64,000 nt of DNA, from positions 1,612,001 through 1,676,000 of the forward strand of contig NZ_CP011072.1 of assembly GCF_001190925.1 (NCBI RefSeq), written 5' to 3'. The first letter of the stretch is position 1; every line of letters begins with the position of its first letter. The stretch comes from Azoarcus sp. CIB. GTDB lineage: Bacteria > Pseudomonadota > Gammaproteobacteria > Burkholderiales > Rhodocyclaceae. Made by a program: the position numbers and the translations under genes. Shown here piece after piece: positions 9,793-18,459 of the stretch. Under the pieces are notes generated by a model. It saw only the letters and a program-made list of their open reading frames with translations. It was not told the origin of the DNA and made no database searches.

Positions 9793-11057
9793 GCCGACAC
9801 CTCCTCGCTAGGATCGAGCTGCAGTTCGGCGAAGGCACGCCGCAGCGCCGTCATCATTTCCTCGCGTCCTTCCAGGTCAGGGTTGATGCGCTGTCCGCAC
9901 AGCCGCTCGAAGACCTGCTCCGGTTCGAGTTTTTCGAGATCGGTGAGGGACACGATGGGGCGCTCGGACTCAGCCTTGGCACGGTGGCTGGTGGGGTCGA
10001 TGCGCGCCAGCCGCACGGGTTGGCCCGCCAAGGCGTCTTCGATCCGGGCCCGCAGGCCCGGCTCCGGCGCGTCTAGCCGCACCCGGACTTCGAGGAAGGG
10101 TTGCGCTTCGGGCGGCAGGCCGGCGTAGGCAGAGAGGTCGAGCTCGGCCAGTTCGGCGAGTGCCTCGTCGAGCGGGGCGTGCGTCTTCGGCACGCGCAGC
10201 AGCTCAACACTGCGCGGCACGCGGATCGGGCGGATCGCCTTCGCGGTTTCGCCTTCGAGCTCGACGCACACGATCTGATGCGGGTAGTCGATCTCGGCGA
10301 AGGACATCGGCAGCGGACTGCCGCTATAACGCAGGTTGGCCTGGCCATTGACCTGCTGCGCAAGATGCAGGTGGCCGAGGGCCGTATAGGCAATGGCGAC
10401 GTCGAAGACGTCCGCGGGCAGCGCCTCGGCGCCGCCGATGACGATGCGCCGCTCGGAGTTCTCGGAGGCTTTGCCGGCGACCATGTGGCAGTGCCCCATG
10501 GCGACTATGGCCTGGCCGGGCAGGCGCTTCGCCTGCGCGTTGGCGAGCGCTCGCTGGTACAGGGCCGCGACGCCCGCAAGGTAGGCGTCCGCGGCGCCCT
10601 CGATCCGTGGCACGTCCCCCGGGCGCAGGAAGGGCATCGCGATGCACCATGCGCGCACCTCCCCATCGCGGGCCTTCAGCGGCACGACGAGGCGGTCGAG
10701 GTCGAAGGCATCCGGGCCGTGGCGATCCACCTGCCCGACGACGCTCGCGTCGAAGAGTTCGAGGAAGGGGCGGGTGGCCTCCAGCCGGCCCGGCGAATCG
10801 TGGTTGCCGGCGATCACGACGATATTGAGCGCCGGTGCTCGCTCGCGAGCGGCCGTGAGAAAGCGCGCGAACTGGTGCTGCGCCTGGGCTGACGGATTGG
10901 CGGTATCGAACACGTCACCCGCGATCAGCAGGGCGTCGGGCGCTTCCGCTTCGATTTGCGCGAGCAGCCAGTCGAGAAACTGCGCGTGCTCGTAGCTGCG
11001 GTCAAAGTCGTGGAGCGTCTGGCCGAGATGCCAGTCGGAGGTGTGCAGGAGGCGCAT
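9789..11057 (-). CDS. sbcD: Exonuclease subunit SbcD (Mre11-like)
   Basis: A 422-residue metallophosphoesterase. The motifs that bind the two metals are present in order: HTSDWHLGQ near the N-terminus, LIAGDVFDTANPS, VVIAGNHDS, AMGHCHM and ALGHLHLAQQ. MRLLHTSDWHLG is the standard start of the family, so I place the start ten codons inside the longest frame. SbcD supplies the nuclease of the SbcCD complex. It overlaps sbcC by four bases, the usual coupled arrangement, and appears intact although its partner gene carries a frameshift. Confidence 0.95.
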   Translation of the reverse strand: MRLLHTSDWHLGQTLHDFDRSYEHAQFLDWLLAQIEAEAPDALLIAGDVFDTANPSAQAQHQFARFLTAARERAPALNIVVIAGNHDSPGRLEATRPFLELFDASVVGQVDRHGPDAFDLDRLVVPLKARDGEVRAWCIAMPFLRPGDVPRIEGAADAYLAGVAALYQRALANAQAKRLPGQAIVAMGHCHMVAGKASENSERRIVIGGAEALPADVFDVAIAYTALGHLHLAQQVNGQANLRYSGSPLPMSFAEIDYPHQIVCVELEGETAKAIRPIRVPRSVELLRVPKTHAPLDEALAELAELDLSAYAGLPPEAQPFLEVRVRLDAPEPGLRARIEDALAGQPVRLARIDPTSHRAKAESERPIVSLTDLEKLEPEQVFERLCGQRINPDLEGREEMMTALRRAFAELQLDPSEEVSA

Positions 11058-11177
11058 CGGTCGGAGGTCTCGTCGAATCGGGGGCAATCGGTTAAGTCGC
11101 TTATGGGTGAATACCGCGCCGCAGGCGTGAGGCGCCCATGATAAATGGTTTGGCGGAAGTGCCGCCGTGGCATGGAT

Positions 11178-11873
11178 TCATTCGCTCTCCGCCGCCATGC
11201 AGTGGGCGTAGGTGGTCAATTCCGCCGCGAGTTCAGCGGCCGGCCGGGGTGTGAGAGCGAGGCAGCGCCGGAAGCGTGGCTCTTCGCTGCGATCCCACAG
11301 GATGCCGATGCCGTGCTCCCAATATGAAAGGTAGGCTTCGCCGAGGGCGTCGGCGTAGTGGTTACCCATGCCCACCGAGCAATCGAGCGCGAAGGCCCAG
11401 TTGTTGGCGCGCATGCAGACGCCCGTCTCGGGGTGAGGGGTCTGGCCGAGGGCGGTCAAGTAGTCGGCTGACTTGCCGTCCAGCGGGCGATAGGTGCAGA
11501 CACACAATCTCCCATCGCGTGTGGGTTGGAGTGCAGCGATGAGCTCGTTGCCCCGCTGCACGGTCACGATGGTGGTCGTCAGATCGACCCCGCCCAAGCG
11601 CAGCCACCAGTTGGATCCGGAAAGCTCGTGGGACAGCTCTAGTGTGTCGCGGGCGAGCAGTTGTGCGAGCCGCGCCATCGCCGGCTCCAACTGTTGCCAC
11701 CCGCGCTCGTCGCTGGCGCTTGCGCACTGCAGGCCGAAGAGCATCTCGGCAAGCGGCGGTGTTGCGGTGTCGATTGTGGCGAGCACGGCGGCACGAACCG
11801 GGTAGGGCATCTCGGGCAAGCCCAGGGCGCGCAGTATTTCGGCTGGCACAGCGAGTTCGGTCAGTTCCGGCAT
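11178..11873 (-). CDS. Conserved-looking hypothetical protein
   Basis: A 231-residue soluble protein with no signal peptide or membrane segment. It has an acidic, helical N-terminal half and a Trp-containing C-terminal half (SNWWLRLGG; NNWAFALDCSVGMGNHYADALGEAYLSYWEHG). I do not recognise the family. Codon use is like that of the neighbouring sbcDC genes and the reading frame is clean, so I take it as a real gene. It lies upstream of sbcD on the same strand with a gap of 120 bases. Confidence 0.55.
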   Translation of the reverse strand: MPELTELAVPAEILRALGLPEMPYPVRAAVLATIDTATPPLAEMLFGLQCASASDERGWQQLEPAMARLAQLLARDTLELSHELSGSNWWLRLGGVDLTTTIVTVQRGNELIAALQPTRDGRLCVCTYRPLDGKSADYLTALGQTPHPETGVCMRANNWAFALDCSVGMGNHYADALGEAYLSYWEHGIGILWDRSEEPRFRRCLALTPRPAAELAAELTTYAHCMAAESE

Positions 11874-11985
11874 CGGCGAGGCTCAAGTGGAGGGGGGGAC
11901 GGGCAGGGGGAGTCGCGTGACGGGCGTTCTGCCGCTTCCTGCTTTGCTACGCATTGTCAAACGGGTCGAGCTCATAGGATGAGCC

Positions 11986-12267
11986 TCACAAGCTTGTCGG
12001 GTGGTGAGCGTCGGCGCTGCGGTGCGGCGGATAGCGCCTGCGGATCTCCAGATAGCACCGCATCAGATCATCCTCGCCGACCGCCCCCGCGAAGAACGAT
12101 CGCTCCAGCACCTCGCGCAGAACCTCGAGGCTCAGTGCGTTGGCGGGAATGCGGGCGATGGCGCCCGCAACGCGGTCGTACTCGTCCTCCATGCCGTCAC
12201 AGACAGTGCAGCCCGTGTGGGTGGGGTCGTGTCGATAGTGAATGCGTGAAATGAATTCCTGATGCAT
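11986..12267 (-). CDS. Small hypothetical protein
   Basis: A 93-residue protein, MHQEFISRIHYRHDPTHTG then a CTVCDG motif; two Cys and several His near the N-terminus could bind a metal, but no known zinc finger is matched. The C-terminal half is helical and charged. It starts 11 bases after the stop of the gene at 12279-12716, suggesting one transcript. Function unknown. Confidence 0.5.
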   Translation of the reverse strand: MHQEFISRIHYRHDPTHTGCTVCDGMEDEYDRVAGAIARIPANALSLEVLREVLERSFFAGAVGEDDLMRCYLEIRRRYPPHRSADAHHPTSL

Positions 12268-12278
12268 GGCGATGGCCT

Positions 12279-12716
12279 TCAGGCGGCTTCAAGTTGCCGT
12301 GAGGTGGTGGGCTCGACAGCGGTCATGTCCTTGTAGAAGTAGATCGCCTGGTCGTACGGCACGATCTGGAACCCTTGTAGGAGCGAAGGGGAGAGGCGAT
12401 CGGCCATCCTTCGGTACAGTCGTCGCTTCTTGTCGCTCGCGGCCTGGATCCAGAAGTAGCTGGGCCGGCTCGATTTGATCCACTGCGCGGTGAGTTCCAT
12501 CACCCGGCGCATGACCTCGATCGGTTTTGGGCAGACGCCGATGTCTTCAGTGCTGATGACGATGTCGTCATCATCCCAGCCGAGCATCAGATCCTCCATC
12601 GGCACCAGACGCAGCTTGTAGTTACTGTCTTCGAGGGCGAAGGCCACCTGGTGGTCATCAGTGACCGACCACACGTAACGCCAGCCGCCAACAAAGAACT
12701 CGACCCTTTGTCCCAT
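12279..12716 (-). CDS. Hypothetical protein
   Basis: A 145-residue protein without recognised domain, starting MGQRVEFFVGGWRYVWSV; this ATG was chosen over one four codons upstream because GGAGGG lies six bases before it. The middle has an acidic stretch (GWDDDDIVISTED) and the end a Tyr-rich segment (IVPYDQAIYFYKD). It is probably co-transcribed with the 93-residue gene downstream. Host-range or plasmid-type accessory functions are possible, but nothing in the sequence shows this. Confidence 0.5.
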   Translation of the reverse strand: MGQRVEFFVGGWRYVWSVTDDHQVAFALEDSNYKLRLVPMEDLMLGWDDDDIVISTEDIGVCPKPIEVMRRVMELTAQWIKSSRPSYFWIQAASDKKRRLYRRMADRLSPSLLQGFQIVPYDQAIYFYKDMTAVEPTTSRQLEAA

Positions 12717-12955
12717 CACACCCTCCACATCGGGTTGGACCAGTGCACGGGGTCAGAGTAGCGCCGTGGCGCGACGGACCTTGTCGCATTCGTCGGCGCG
12801 GGGGATGGCGCCGGCAATGTCGAGAATGGATCAGGCTGCCGGAACAAATCTGAACATCAGGGGTGGCGCCTCTCGGGCTTCCGCACCGTCTCCCCCATCG
12901 GAGGGTGGCCCCTGTGCAGACAGCAATACTGGGGCGCGAATACCGGGCGGTCGCG

Positions 12956-13315
12956 TCAGGCTAAGGTGTCCGGGTCTTGCATCCAAGCGGGAATATCGCG
13001 CTGGCCATGCAACACACGCCAGACATCAATGAGGTCCAACCGTTCTACGTAGAAGACGACGTAAGGGTGGCGAGACAGTGACCAAGATCGAAGACCGGGA
13101 ATGTCCACTTCTTGGCCATAGCGAGGTAAGCCCGTACCGGGATGGCGGCCAATATGGGTATAGGCCTGTTCCAATGCGTCGATGAAATCGAGTGCGACCG
13201 ACGCGGTACCCTCATCGAGGTAGTAGGCGACCACGTCGTCGGCGTCTAGATTGGCCCGCGCACCCGGTTGTGCTGCCCCGCCGGCGTTTGGGCGAAAAGT
13301 GAGGGGCCGCGCCAT
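12956..13315 (-). CDS. RelE/ParE-family toxin
   Basis: A 119-residue protein starting MARPLTFRPNAG. The core DADDVVAYYLDEGT, ALDFIDALEQAYTHIGRHP, PGLRSWSLSRHPYVVFYVER and IDVWRVLHGQRDIP is typical of ParE/RelE toxins: an N-terminal helical pair, then a four-stranded sheet with the YVVFYV strand and a C-terminal VLHGQRD strand. The family inhibits gyrase or cleaves mRNA on ribosomes; which applies here cannot be told. No intact antitoxin gene lies directly upstream, only a frame-disrupted stretch. The family assignment is firm; activity is uncertain. Confidence 0.75.
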   Translation of the reverse strand: MARPLTFRPNAGGAAQPGARANLDADDVVAYYLDEGTASVALDFIDALEQAYTHIGRHPGTGLPRYGQEVDIPGLRSWSLSRHPYVVFYVERLDLIDVWRVLHGQRDIPAWMQDPDTLA

Positions 13316-13547
13316 TGATCTCGTCCACCAGCTCCGGGTCGATGCCGTAAGCCGCGTCGAGATCACGACCCCGTGCAACTGAGCCCGCAGCTCGTCCCAG
13401 CGCTCGCGCAACACGTCCCAGTTCCGCTCGTCGTAGGTGCCCCGAAACACCACCGGACGCACCAGAATCAGTGGTCACGCCGCATTTTCGGCACCCTTGC
13501 CGAGGCATTCCTCCATCTGCGTCGCAGTCAATTTGATATGAAAACAC
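13316..13547 (-). pseudogene. Frame-disrupted gene upstream of the ParE-like toxin
   Basis: Two frames look coherent in series: one reads VVFRGTYDERNWDVLRERW and on to AQLHG, the other continues GRDLDAAYGIDPELVDEING. They meet at a GGGG run, and one extra G would join them into a single protein running into the toxin start. In toxin-antitoxin operons this is the position of the antitoxin, but the sequence does not match ParD or RelB to my eye. The assignment is weak. Confidence 0.3.
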
Positions 13548-13808
13548 GTTGATTTCATCGTGTTTTCAGCGACAGCTTATGGTGATCCTAGTTTGAATCG
13601 AACAGGGCACTTTGTTGGCATGCCTGCAGAATTGGAAGTGCAGCAAAGCATTGAAAAACCGGCAAAAATTTAGATATGTGTTATGGTACAAAATGTGCTA
13701 CACGCGTGACGTGCGCGCGTTTTACGTAAACATTAAGTAAGTAATGTAAACATAGTTTAAGATTGTCTTTGTATTAGTTAACTTATTAAGAAAGACTATA
13801 CTTTTGTC

Positions 13809-14050
13809 GGGAACGAAAAATTTTGAAAAACTAAGGGAAGTGTGATGGAAGCAGCGTGAGAAACACTTTATGAAGTCGACACGCCTGGATAGACTCGTAA
13901 AGGACGTCGCATAGCGACGTCTCTCAGGCGAAATTCTTTGAGGATGTCGAGAAAGGAGTGTTGAGTTCGATTTGCCCGATATCGTGAATATTTTATGTTT
14001 ACGGATAGCGCGCGCGGGAAATTGAAAAAAACGGCCTGTGGGCCGTTTTT
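13809..14050 (+). ncRNA. Possible small structured RNA in an AT-rich gap
   Basis: In the otherwise empty AT-rich stretch 13548-14393 a weak promoter (TTAGTT at 13774, 17-base spacer, TATACT at 13797) is followed by a perfect 8-bp stem with three-base loop (GACGTCGC-ATA-GCGACGTC, 13903-13921) and a Rho-independent terminator ending at 14050. The result would be a transcript of about 240 bases. No convincing protein is encoded. Prediction from signal layout only. Confidence 0.25.
14026..14050. terminator. Bidirectional Rho-independent terminator
   Basis: A-run, ACGGCC stem, TGTG loop, GGCCGT stem, T-run: AAAAAACGGCC pairs with GGCCGTTTTT. Because it has A-runs on one side and T-runs on the other, it can work in both directions. 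Confidence 0.7.
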
Positions 14051-14393
14051 GGGGTCTGGGTAGGTGTTGGTATTGTCGCTCGTGGAAAAGTTCGGCCATG
14101 AGGCTATAAATCGATTCTAGAGGTATTGCCTCTGTGCGGAGGGATGCATCCTGAAGAAACGCCCTATGGCCTTGTCTAGTTTTGGCGTCGGGTCGCTTGT
14201 TCGGTCAATTTCTCTGGGGTACTGAACAAGTTCGCTATAGAGGTGTGGAGTTTGCCTCGAGCATCACGCACAGTCCGTATGTCTAAACCGCATCCGCCCG
14301 CATCGCACGGATGATCTCGACTTGCAGTGTTGACGTTCGTCAAGCCAGTGCCCCCTGAGCGCGTTAAGATTGACTTTTTTGTGATGCTCAGAC

Positions 14394-15326
14394 ATGCACG
14401 ATCTTTGTGAAGCGGTGCGTCGCGGTGATATCAATGCCGTTCGATCGAAGCTCATGGCCGGCGCAGACCCCGATCAATGTTCATGGGGCGATGAAACGTC
14501 GCTGATGATCGCAGCGAAAGACGGATCCACTGACATAGTCATTTGTTTGCTTGAGGCAGGAGCCGAATTCGATTTCCTGGATTTGAATAACAAGACAGCT
14601 TTAATGCATGCCGTTGCCGCGGGACATTCCGATGTCGTGGACGTGATCATTAATGCGGATTCGCAGTTTCAAGACGAAGCTAGATACATTTCTGAACTGC
14701 TTGGAATTGCCGCAAGTCACGGTCATGCCGAAATGGTAGATAAGTTTCTACGTCTAGGCGCCGAAGTGGACGGGGCTATCGATGACGCCGGGAACAGCGC
14801 ATTGATGGTGGCCGCTCGGAGTAATAGAGGCCCAGTCGTGCGTTCACTCGTCCGCGCCGGGGCAAATGTCAAAAGGGAGAACAGCGGTGGTCTCTCGCCA
14901 CTGTTGATTGCAGTTCAGCACGGGGACGAAGACATCGTTGAATTCCTGATCGAATCCAGTGCGAGTTCGGCACAGATGTCAGATCTGCTCTTGATTGCAG
15001 CGAGCCGCGGACACGCTTCAATAGTACGCAGGCTGATCGTATCGGGAGCCGATATCAACAAGGTCGGGGATGACAAGAGGTCACCTCTCGATATTGCCTT
15101 GGATTTTGCTGAGTACAAAACTGCAAAATTACTTATCGATTTGGGTGCAGATGATAGCAAGGTTGATAGGCGACACAGGTGGTTTTGTGCCGCCGCTAAG
15201 TCATTAAGGGCGGGCAACGATCGCGCGCTGCTTCGGGCAATCAAAAAAATCCGAGTATCGCCTCAATCAATTGCGAGAAGAGATACTCCAGCGTATTACG
15301 ATTGCCAATCACGACATACTCAATGA
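14394..15326 (+). CDS. Ankyrin-repeat protein, frameshifted near 3' end
   Basis: A 310-residue protein made of about eight ankyrin repeats, visible as the recurring pattern TALMHAVAAGHSDVVD, SALMVAARSNRGPVV, SPLLIAVQHGDEDIVEFL and SPLDIALDFAEYKTAKLL. Such proteins are protein-interaction scaffolds, often secreted or part of accessory defence or effector loci. At the run of seven A (15243-15249) the frame seems to break: skipping one A gives KKSEYRLNQLREEILQR and continues as a clean reading frame to 15462, making about 356 residues. The 3' extension ends in a charged helix. It sits between AT-rich DNA and an IS1634 element. Its codon use is less GC-rich than its neighbours, suggesting acquisition. 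Confidence 0.8.
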   Translation: MHDLCEAVRRGDINAVRSKLMAGADPDQCSWGDETSLMIAAKDGSTDIVICLLEAGAEFDFLDLNNKTALMHAVAAGHSDVVDVIINADSQFQDEARYISELLGIAASHGHAEMVDKFLRLGAEVDGAIDDAGNSALMVAARSNRGPVVRSLVRAGANVKRENSGGLSPLLIAVQHGDEDIVEFLIESSASSAQMSDLLLIAASRGHASIVRRLIVSGADINKVGDDKRSPLDIALDFAEYKTAKLLIDLGADDSKVDRRHRWFCAAAKSLRAGNDRALLRAIKKIRVSPQSIARRDTPAYYDCQSRHTQ

Positions 15327-15535
15327 GTTCGGAGAACTCGGTGACGAGTACCGTGCCGCAGTCATGAAGCGCGTCGCGAGCGGAACTGCAGTGTCCGATG
15401 TCGTGAGATCGGATCCCTCCGTTCGAGCCCGCGGTATCAGCCGCGCACGGGACGTTCTCTGAGAGGGTTCCTGCGTAGGCGAGTCGAGAGGCTAGTCCCA
15501 GGGGCGATTCACCGACAGCGTCTCGGGGGCCCGAG

Positions 15536-17448
15536 TTCGACAGTTCAGCCCCAAAAACGCCGTTTTTTGAGCAATCGAGCCAGTGTTTATGCGGGTTGTA
15601 GGCCTATTTTTCAAAAAGTCGTGTGGTGGCACGTTTGTAATATTAATCGTCAATATTGACGTTACATGTAGTGCTGCTAAAGTGGCGGCATGCATGTCAA
15701 AATCACCACCTCCGGCTCGCGCCGCTACGTCCAGCTCGTCGAGTCCTATCGGGATGACGCCGGCCGGGTGAAGAAGCGTACCGTGGCGACGCTGGGACGG
15801 CTCGATCAGGTGGGCGGCGAGCTCGATTCGGTGATCAGCGGTTTGCTGAAGGTTGCTGGCCACGAGCCGCTGGCGGCCAAGCCCCCGGCGCCGTCGGTCT
15901 CGTTCGAATCGGCCCGCGCGCTCGGTGATGTCTGGGCACTCACGGAACTATGGAAAGAGCTGGGCTTTGGCGCGCTGCGGCGGGTGTTTCGCAAGACGCG
16001 CCACACCACGGACATCGAAGCCCTGATCCGGGTGATGGTGCTCAACCGGCTGTGTGATCCGGACTCCAAACTCGGGGTGCTGCGCTGGGTGGAGACGGTC
16101 GCCTTGCCGGAAGTCGATGTCACCGTGATCACCCACCAGCAATTGCTACGCAGCATGGACGCCTTGATGGATCACCAGGCCGATGTCGATGCCGTGGTGG
16201 CCGGGCTGCTGCGCCCGCTGATCGATCAGGAGCTGTCGGTGGTGTTCTACGACCTCACCACGATCCGCACCGAAGGCCTGACGACCGTCGAGGGTGACGT
16301 GCGTCAGTTCGGCATGGCCAAGGAAGGACTCATTGCGCGCCAATTCATGCTGGGGGTGGTGCAGACCGCCGAGGGGTTGCCGATCTATCACGAGGTGTTC
16401 GCGGGCAACGCCTCGGAGACAAAGACGCTGCTGCCCACCCTCACGACCGTCCTTGAGCGCTTTCCCAAGGTGCGCCGGCTCATCCTCGTGGCTGACCGCG
16501 GGCTGCTGAGCCTGGACAATCTCGACGCGCTACAGGCGATCCGGCTGGCCAACGGGCAGACACTGGAATTCATCATCGCCGTACCGGGCCGGCGCTATCA
16601 CGAATTTGCCGATCTGCTGGGAGACTTCCACCAGAACCACTGCATCGCGGCCGCTCAAGAGGTGAGCGGTGAGTTGGTCTGGAACGGACTGCGCCTGGTG
16701 GTGGCGCATGACCCCGCAACGGCGGCGGCGCAGACACAACGGCGCGGCGAGCAGATCAACGAACTCATCGCCTTGGGTGACCAATGGGCGGGCAAACTGG
16801 TCGATCAGGACGAAGGCGTCAAACGCCGGGGGCGCAAGCTCTCGGACAGCGGCGCCAAGGCGCGCTTCTACCATGCGGTGTGCGAGGCGCACCTGTCAAA
16901 GATCATCAAGGTCGATCTACCGGCCGAACTCTTCAGCTATGACATCGACGCGATGGCTCGTGCGCTGGCGGAGATGATGGATGGCAAGTTGCTGCTCGTG
17001 ACCAACACGCAGGATATGACGCCCGAGGATATCGTCGGACGCTACAAGTCGCTGGCCGACATTGAGCGCGGCTTCAAGGTGCTGAAATCCGAGATCGAGA
17101 TCGGGCCGGTGTATCACCGGTTGCCCGAACGGATCCGGGCGCATGCATCGATCTGCTTCATGGCGCTGATCCTGCACCGGATCATGCGCGCCCGACTGCG
17201 CGCGGCAGACACCGGACTGACCCCGGAGCGCGCCCTCGAACAACTGCATCGCATTCAGCACCATCGCATTCGCCTGAACGGCGCCGAGCCGGTGACAGGG
17301 GTGTCTTCGATTAACTCCGATCAGAGCGAGGTCCTCAGTGCCCTCAGGGTGAAAAAACCGGTCGCGCCGCAACAACTGACGCTGTTGTAGTGGAGCGTTT
17401 TAAAGCCTGACCTAACGAAATCAGATAGTTACGAGATTAACTGTCGAA
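15536..17448 (+). mobile_element. IS1634-family insertion sequence
   Basis: About 1.9 kb with one transposase gene. The ends carry a 10-base inverted repeat: TTCGACAGTT at 15536-15545 and AACTGTCGAA at 17439-17448. I cannot see a clear target-site duplication beside them, so the exact ends are approximate. Confidence 0.75.
15690..17390 (+). CDS. IS1634-family transposase
   Basis: A 566-residue DDE transposase of normal length. Landmarks of the IS1634/IS4-like group are VVFYDLTTIRTEG (first Asp), LILVADRGLLSLDN (second Asp) and the YKSLADIERGFKVLKSEIEIGPVYH segment (Glu of the YREK-type motif), followed by RIRAHASICFMALIL. The N-terminus (MHVKITTSGSRRYVQLVESY) and C-terminus match the family. 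The frame is intact, so the element could still be active. Confidence 0.93.
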   Translation: MHVKITTSGSRRYVQLVESYRDDAGRVKKRTVATLGRLDQVGGELDSVISGLLKVAGHEPLAAKPPAPSVSFESARALGDVWALTELWKELGFGALRRVFRKTRHTTDIEALIRVMVLNRLCDPDSKLGVLRWVETVALPEVDVTVITHQQLLRSMDALMDHQADVDAVVAGLLRPLIDQELSVVFYDLTTIRTEGLTTVEGDVRQFGMAKEGLIARQFMLGVVQTAEGLPIYHEVFAGNASETKTLLPTLTTVLERFPKVRRLILVADRGLLSLDNLDALQAIRLANGQTLEFIIAVPGRRYHEFADLLGDFHQNHCIAAAQEVSGELVWNGLRLVVAHDPATAAAQTQRRGEQINELIALGDQWAGKLVDQDEGVKRRGRKLSDSGAKARFYHAVCEAHLSKIIKVDLPAELFSYDIDAMARALAEMMDGKLLLVTNTQDMTPEDIVGRYKSLADIERGFKVLKSEIEIGPVYHRLPERIRAHASICFMALILHRIMRARLRAADTGLTPERALEQLHRIQHHRIRLNGAEPVTGVSSINSDQSEVLSALRVKKPVAPQQLTLL

Positions 17449-17491
17449 TTCCGGCGGGGGGTATCGATTGTTCAATTGCTCAGACGAACAA

Positions 17492-17552
17492 AAGGCGCAC
17501 ACGTCTTCCGTGTGCGCCTTCATGCTTGACCTACGATGGGGTTTGCCCCATC
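17492..17552. other. Two strong hairpins before the repeat array
   Basis: An 11-bp stem (AAGGCGCACAC / GTGTGCGCCTT, loop GTCTTCC, 17492-17520) is followed by a 7-bp stem (GATGGGG / CCCCATC, loop TTTG, 17535-17552). The first may act as a terminator, but its T-run is poor. Confidence 0.45.
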
Positions 17553-17569
17553 AGCGATCTTGCGCAATC

Positions 17570-18450
17570 GGTTCCTAGCCTGAGAACCGTTTCATTTCAA
17601 CCCTCAGGAGTTGCCCCCTGAGGCAATATCAGCCACACGTTTCGGTTCCTAGGCTGCGAACCATTTCATTTCAATCCTCAGGAGTTGCCCCCCGAGGCAA
17701 TATCAACCGCACGTCTCGGTTCCTAGCCAGCGAACCAATTCATTTTCAATCCTCAGGAGTTGCCCCCCGAGGCAATATCAACCGCACGTCTCGGTTCCTA
17801 GTCAGCGAACCAATTCATTTTCAATCCTCAGGAGTTGCCCCCCGAGGCAATATCAGCCACACGTTTCGGTTCCTAGGCTGCGAACCATTTCATTTCAATC
17901 CTCAGGAGTTGCCCCCCGAGGCAATATCAGCCACACGTTTGGGTTCCTAGGCTGCGAACCATTTCATTTCAATCCTCAGGAGTTGCCCCCCGAGGCAATA
18001 TCAACCGCACGTCTCGGTTCCTAGCCAGCGAACCAATTCATTTCAATCCTCAGGAGTTGCCCCCCGAGGCAATATCAGCCACACGTTTCGGTTCCTAGGC
18101 TGCGAACCATTTCATTTCAATCCTCAGGAGTTGCCCCCCGAGGCAATATCAGCCACACGTTTCGGTTCCTAGGCTGCGAACCATTTCATTTCAATCCTCA
18201 GGAGTTGCCCCCCGAGGCAATATCAACCGCACGTCTCGGTTCCTAGCCAGCGAACCAATTCATTTCAATCCTCAGGAGTTGCCCCCCGAGGCAATATCAG
18301 CCACACGTCTCGGTTCCTAGCCTGCGAACCATTTCATTTCAATCCTCTGCTGTTACGCTGAGGCAATATCTTCGGTGCGTCCGGTTCATGACCTGCGAAC
18401 CGCTTTTCACTTCAACCCTCAGGCGACGCCCGAGGCAATACGCTGCCCAC
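17570..18450. repeat. Tandem array of 74-bp double-hairpin repeats
   Basis: Units begin at 17570, 17644, 17718, 17793, 17868, 17942, 18016, 18090, 18164, 18238 and 18312, plus a degenerate one at 18383; spacing is 74 or 75 bases, 71 at the end. Each unit holds hairpin one (GGTTC, nine-base loop, GAACC) and hairpin two (CCTCAGG...CCCGAGG around AGTTGCC). A constant part of about 34 bases alternates with a part of about 40 bases that comes in two linked versions. The last two units keep the hairpin stems although the sequence differs. There are no cas genes and no open frame that I can support across it. Confidence 0.9.
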
Positions 18451-18459
18451 ACCGATGCA

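Noticed and set aside
13722-14099. 125-codon minus-strand frame in the AT-rich gap
   Set aside because: Composition is that of random AT-rich DNA, it runs through a terminator and the 8-bp hairpin, and no domain is visible.
17570-18450. CRISPR array
   Set aside because: The constant part has a CRISPR-like stem and GATTGAAAT end, but the intervening sequences are two near-identical versions instead of unique spacers, and there are no cas genes.
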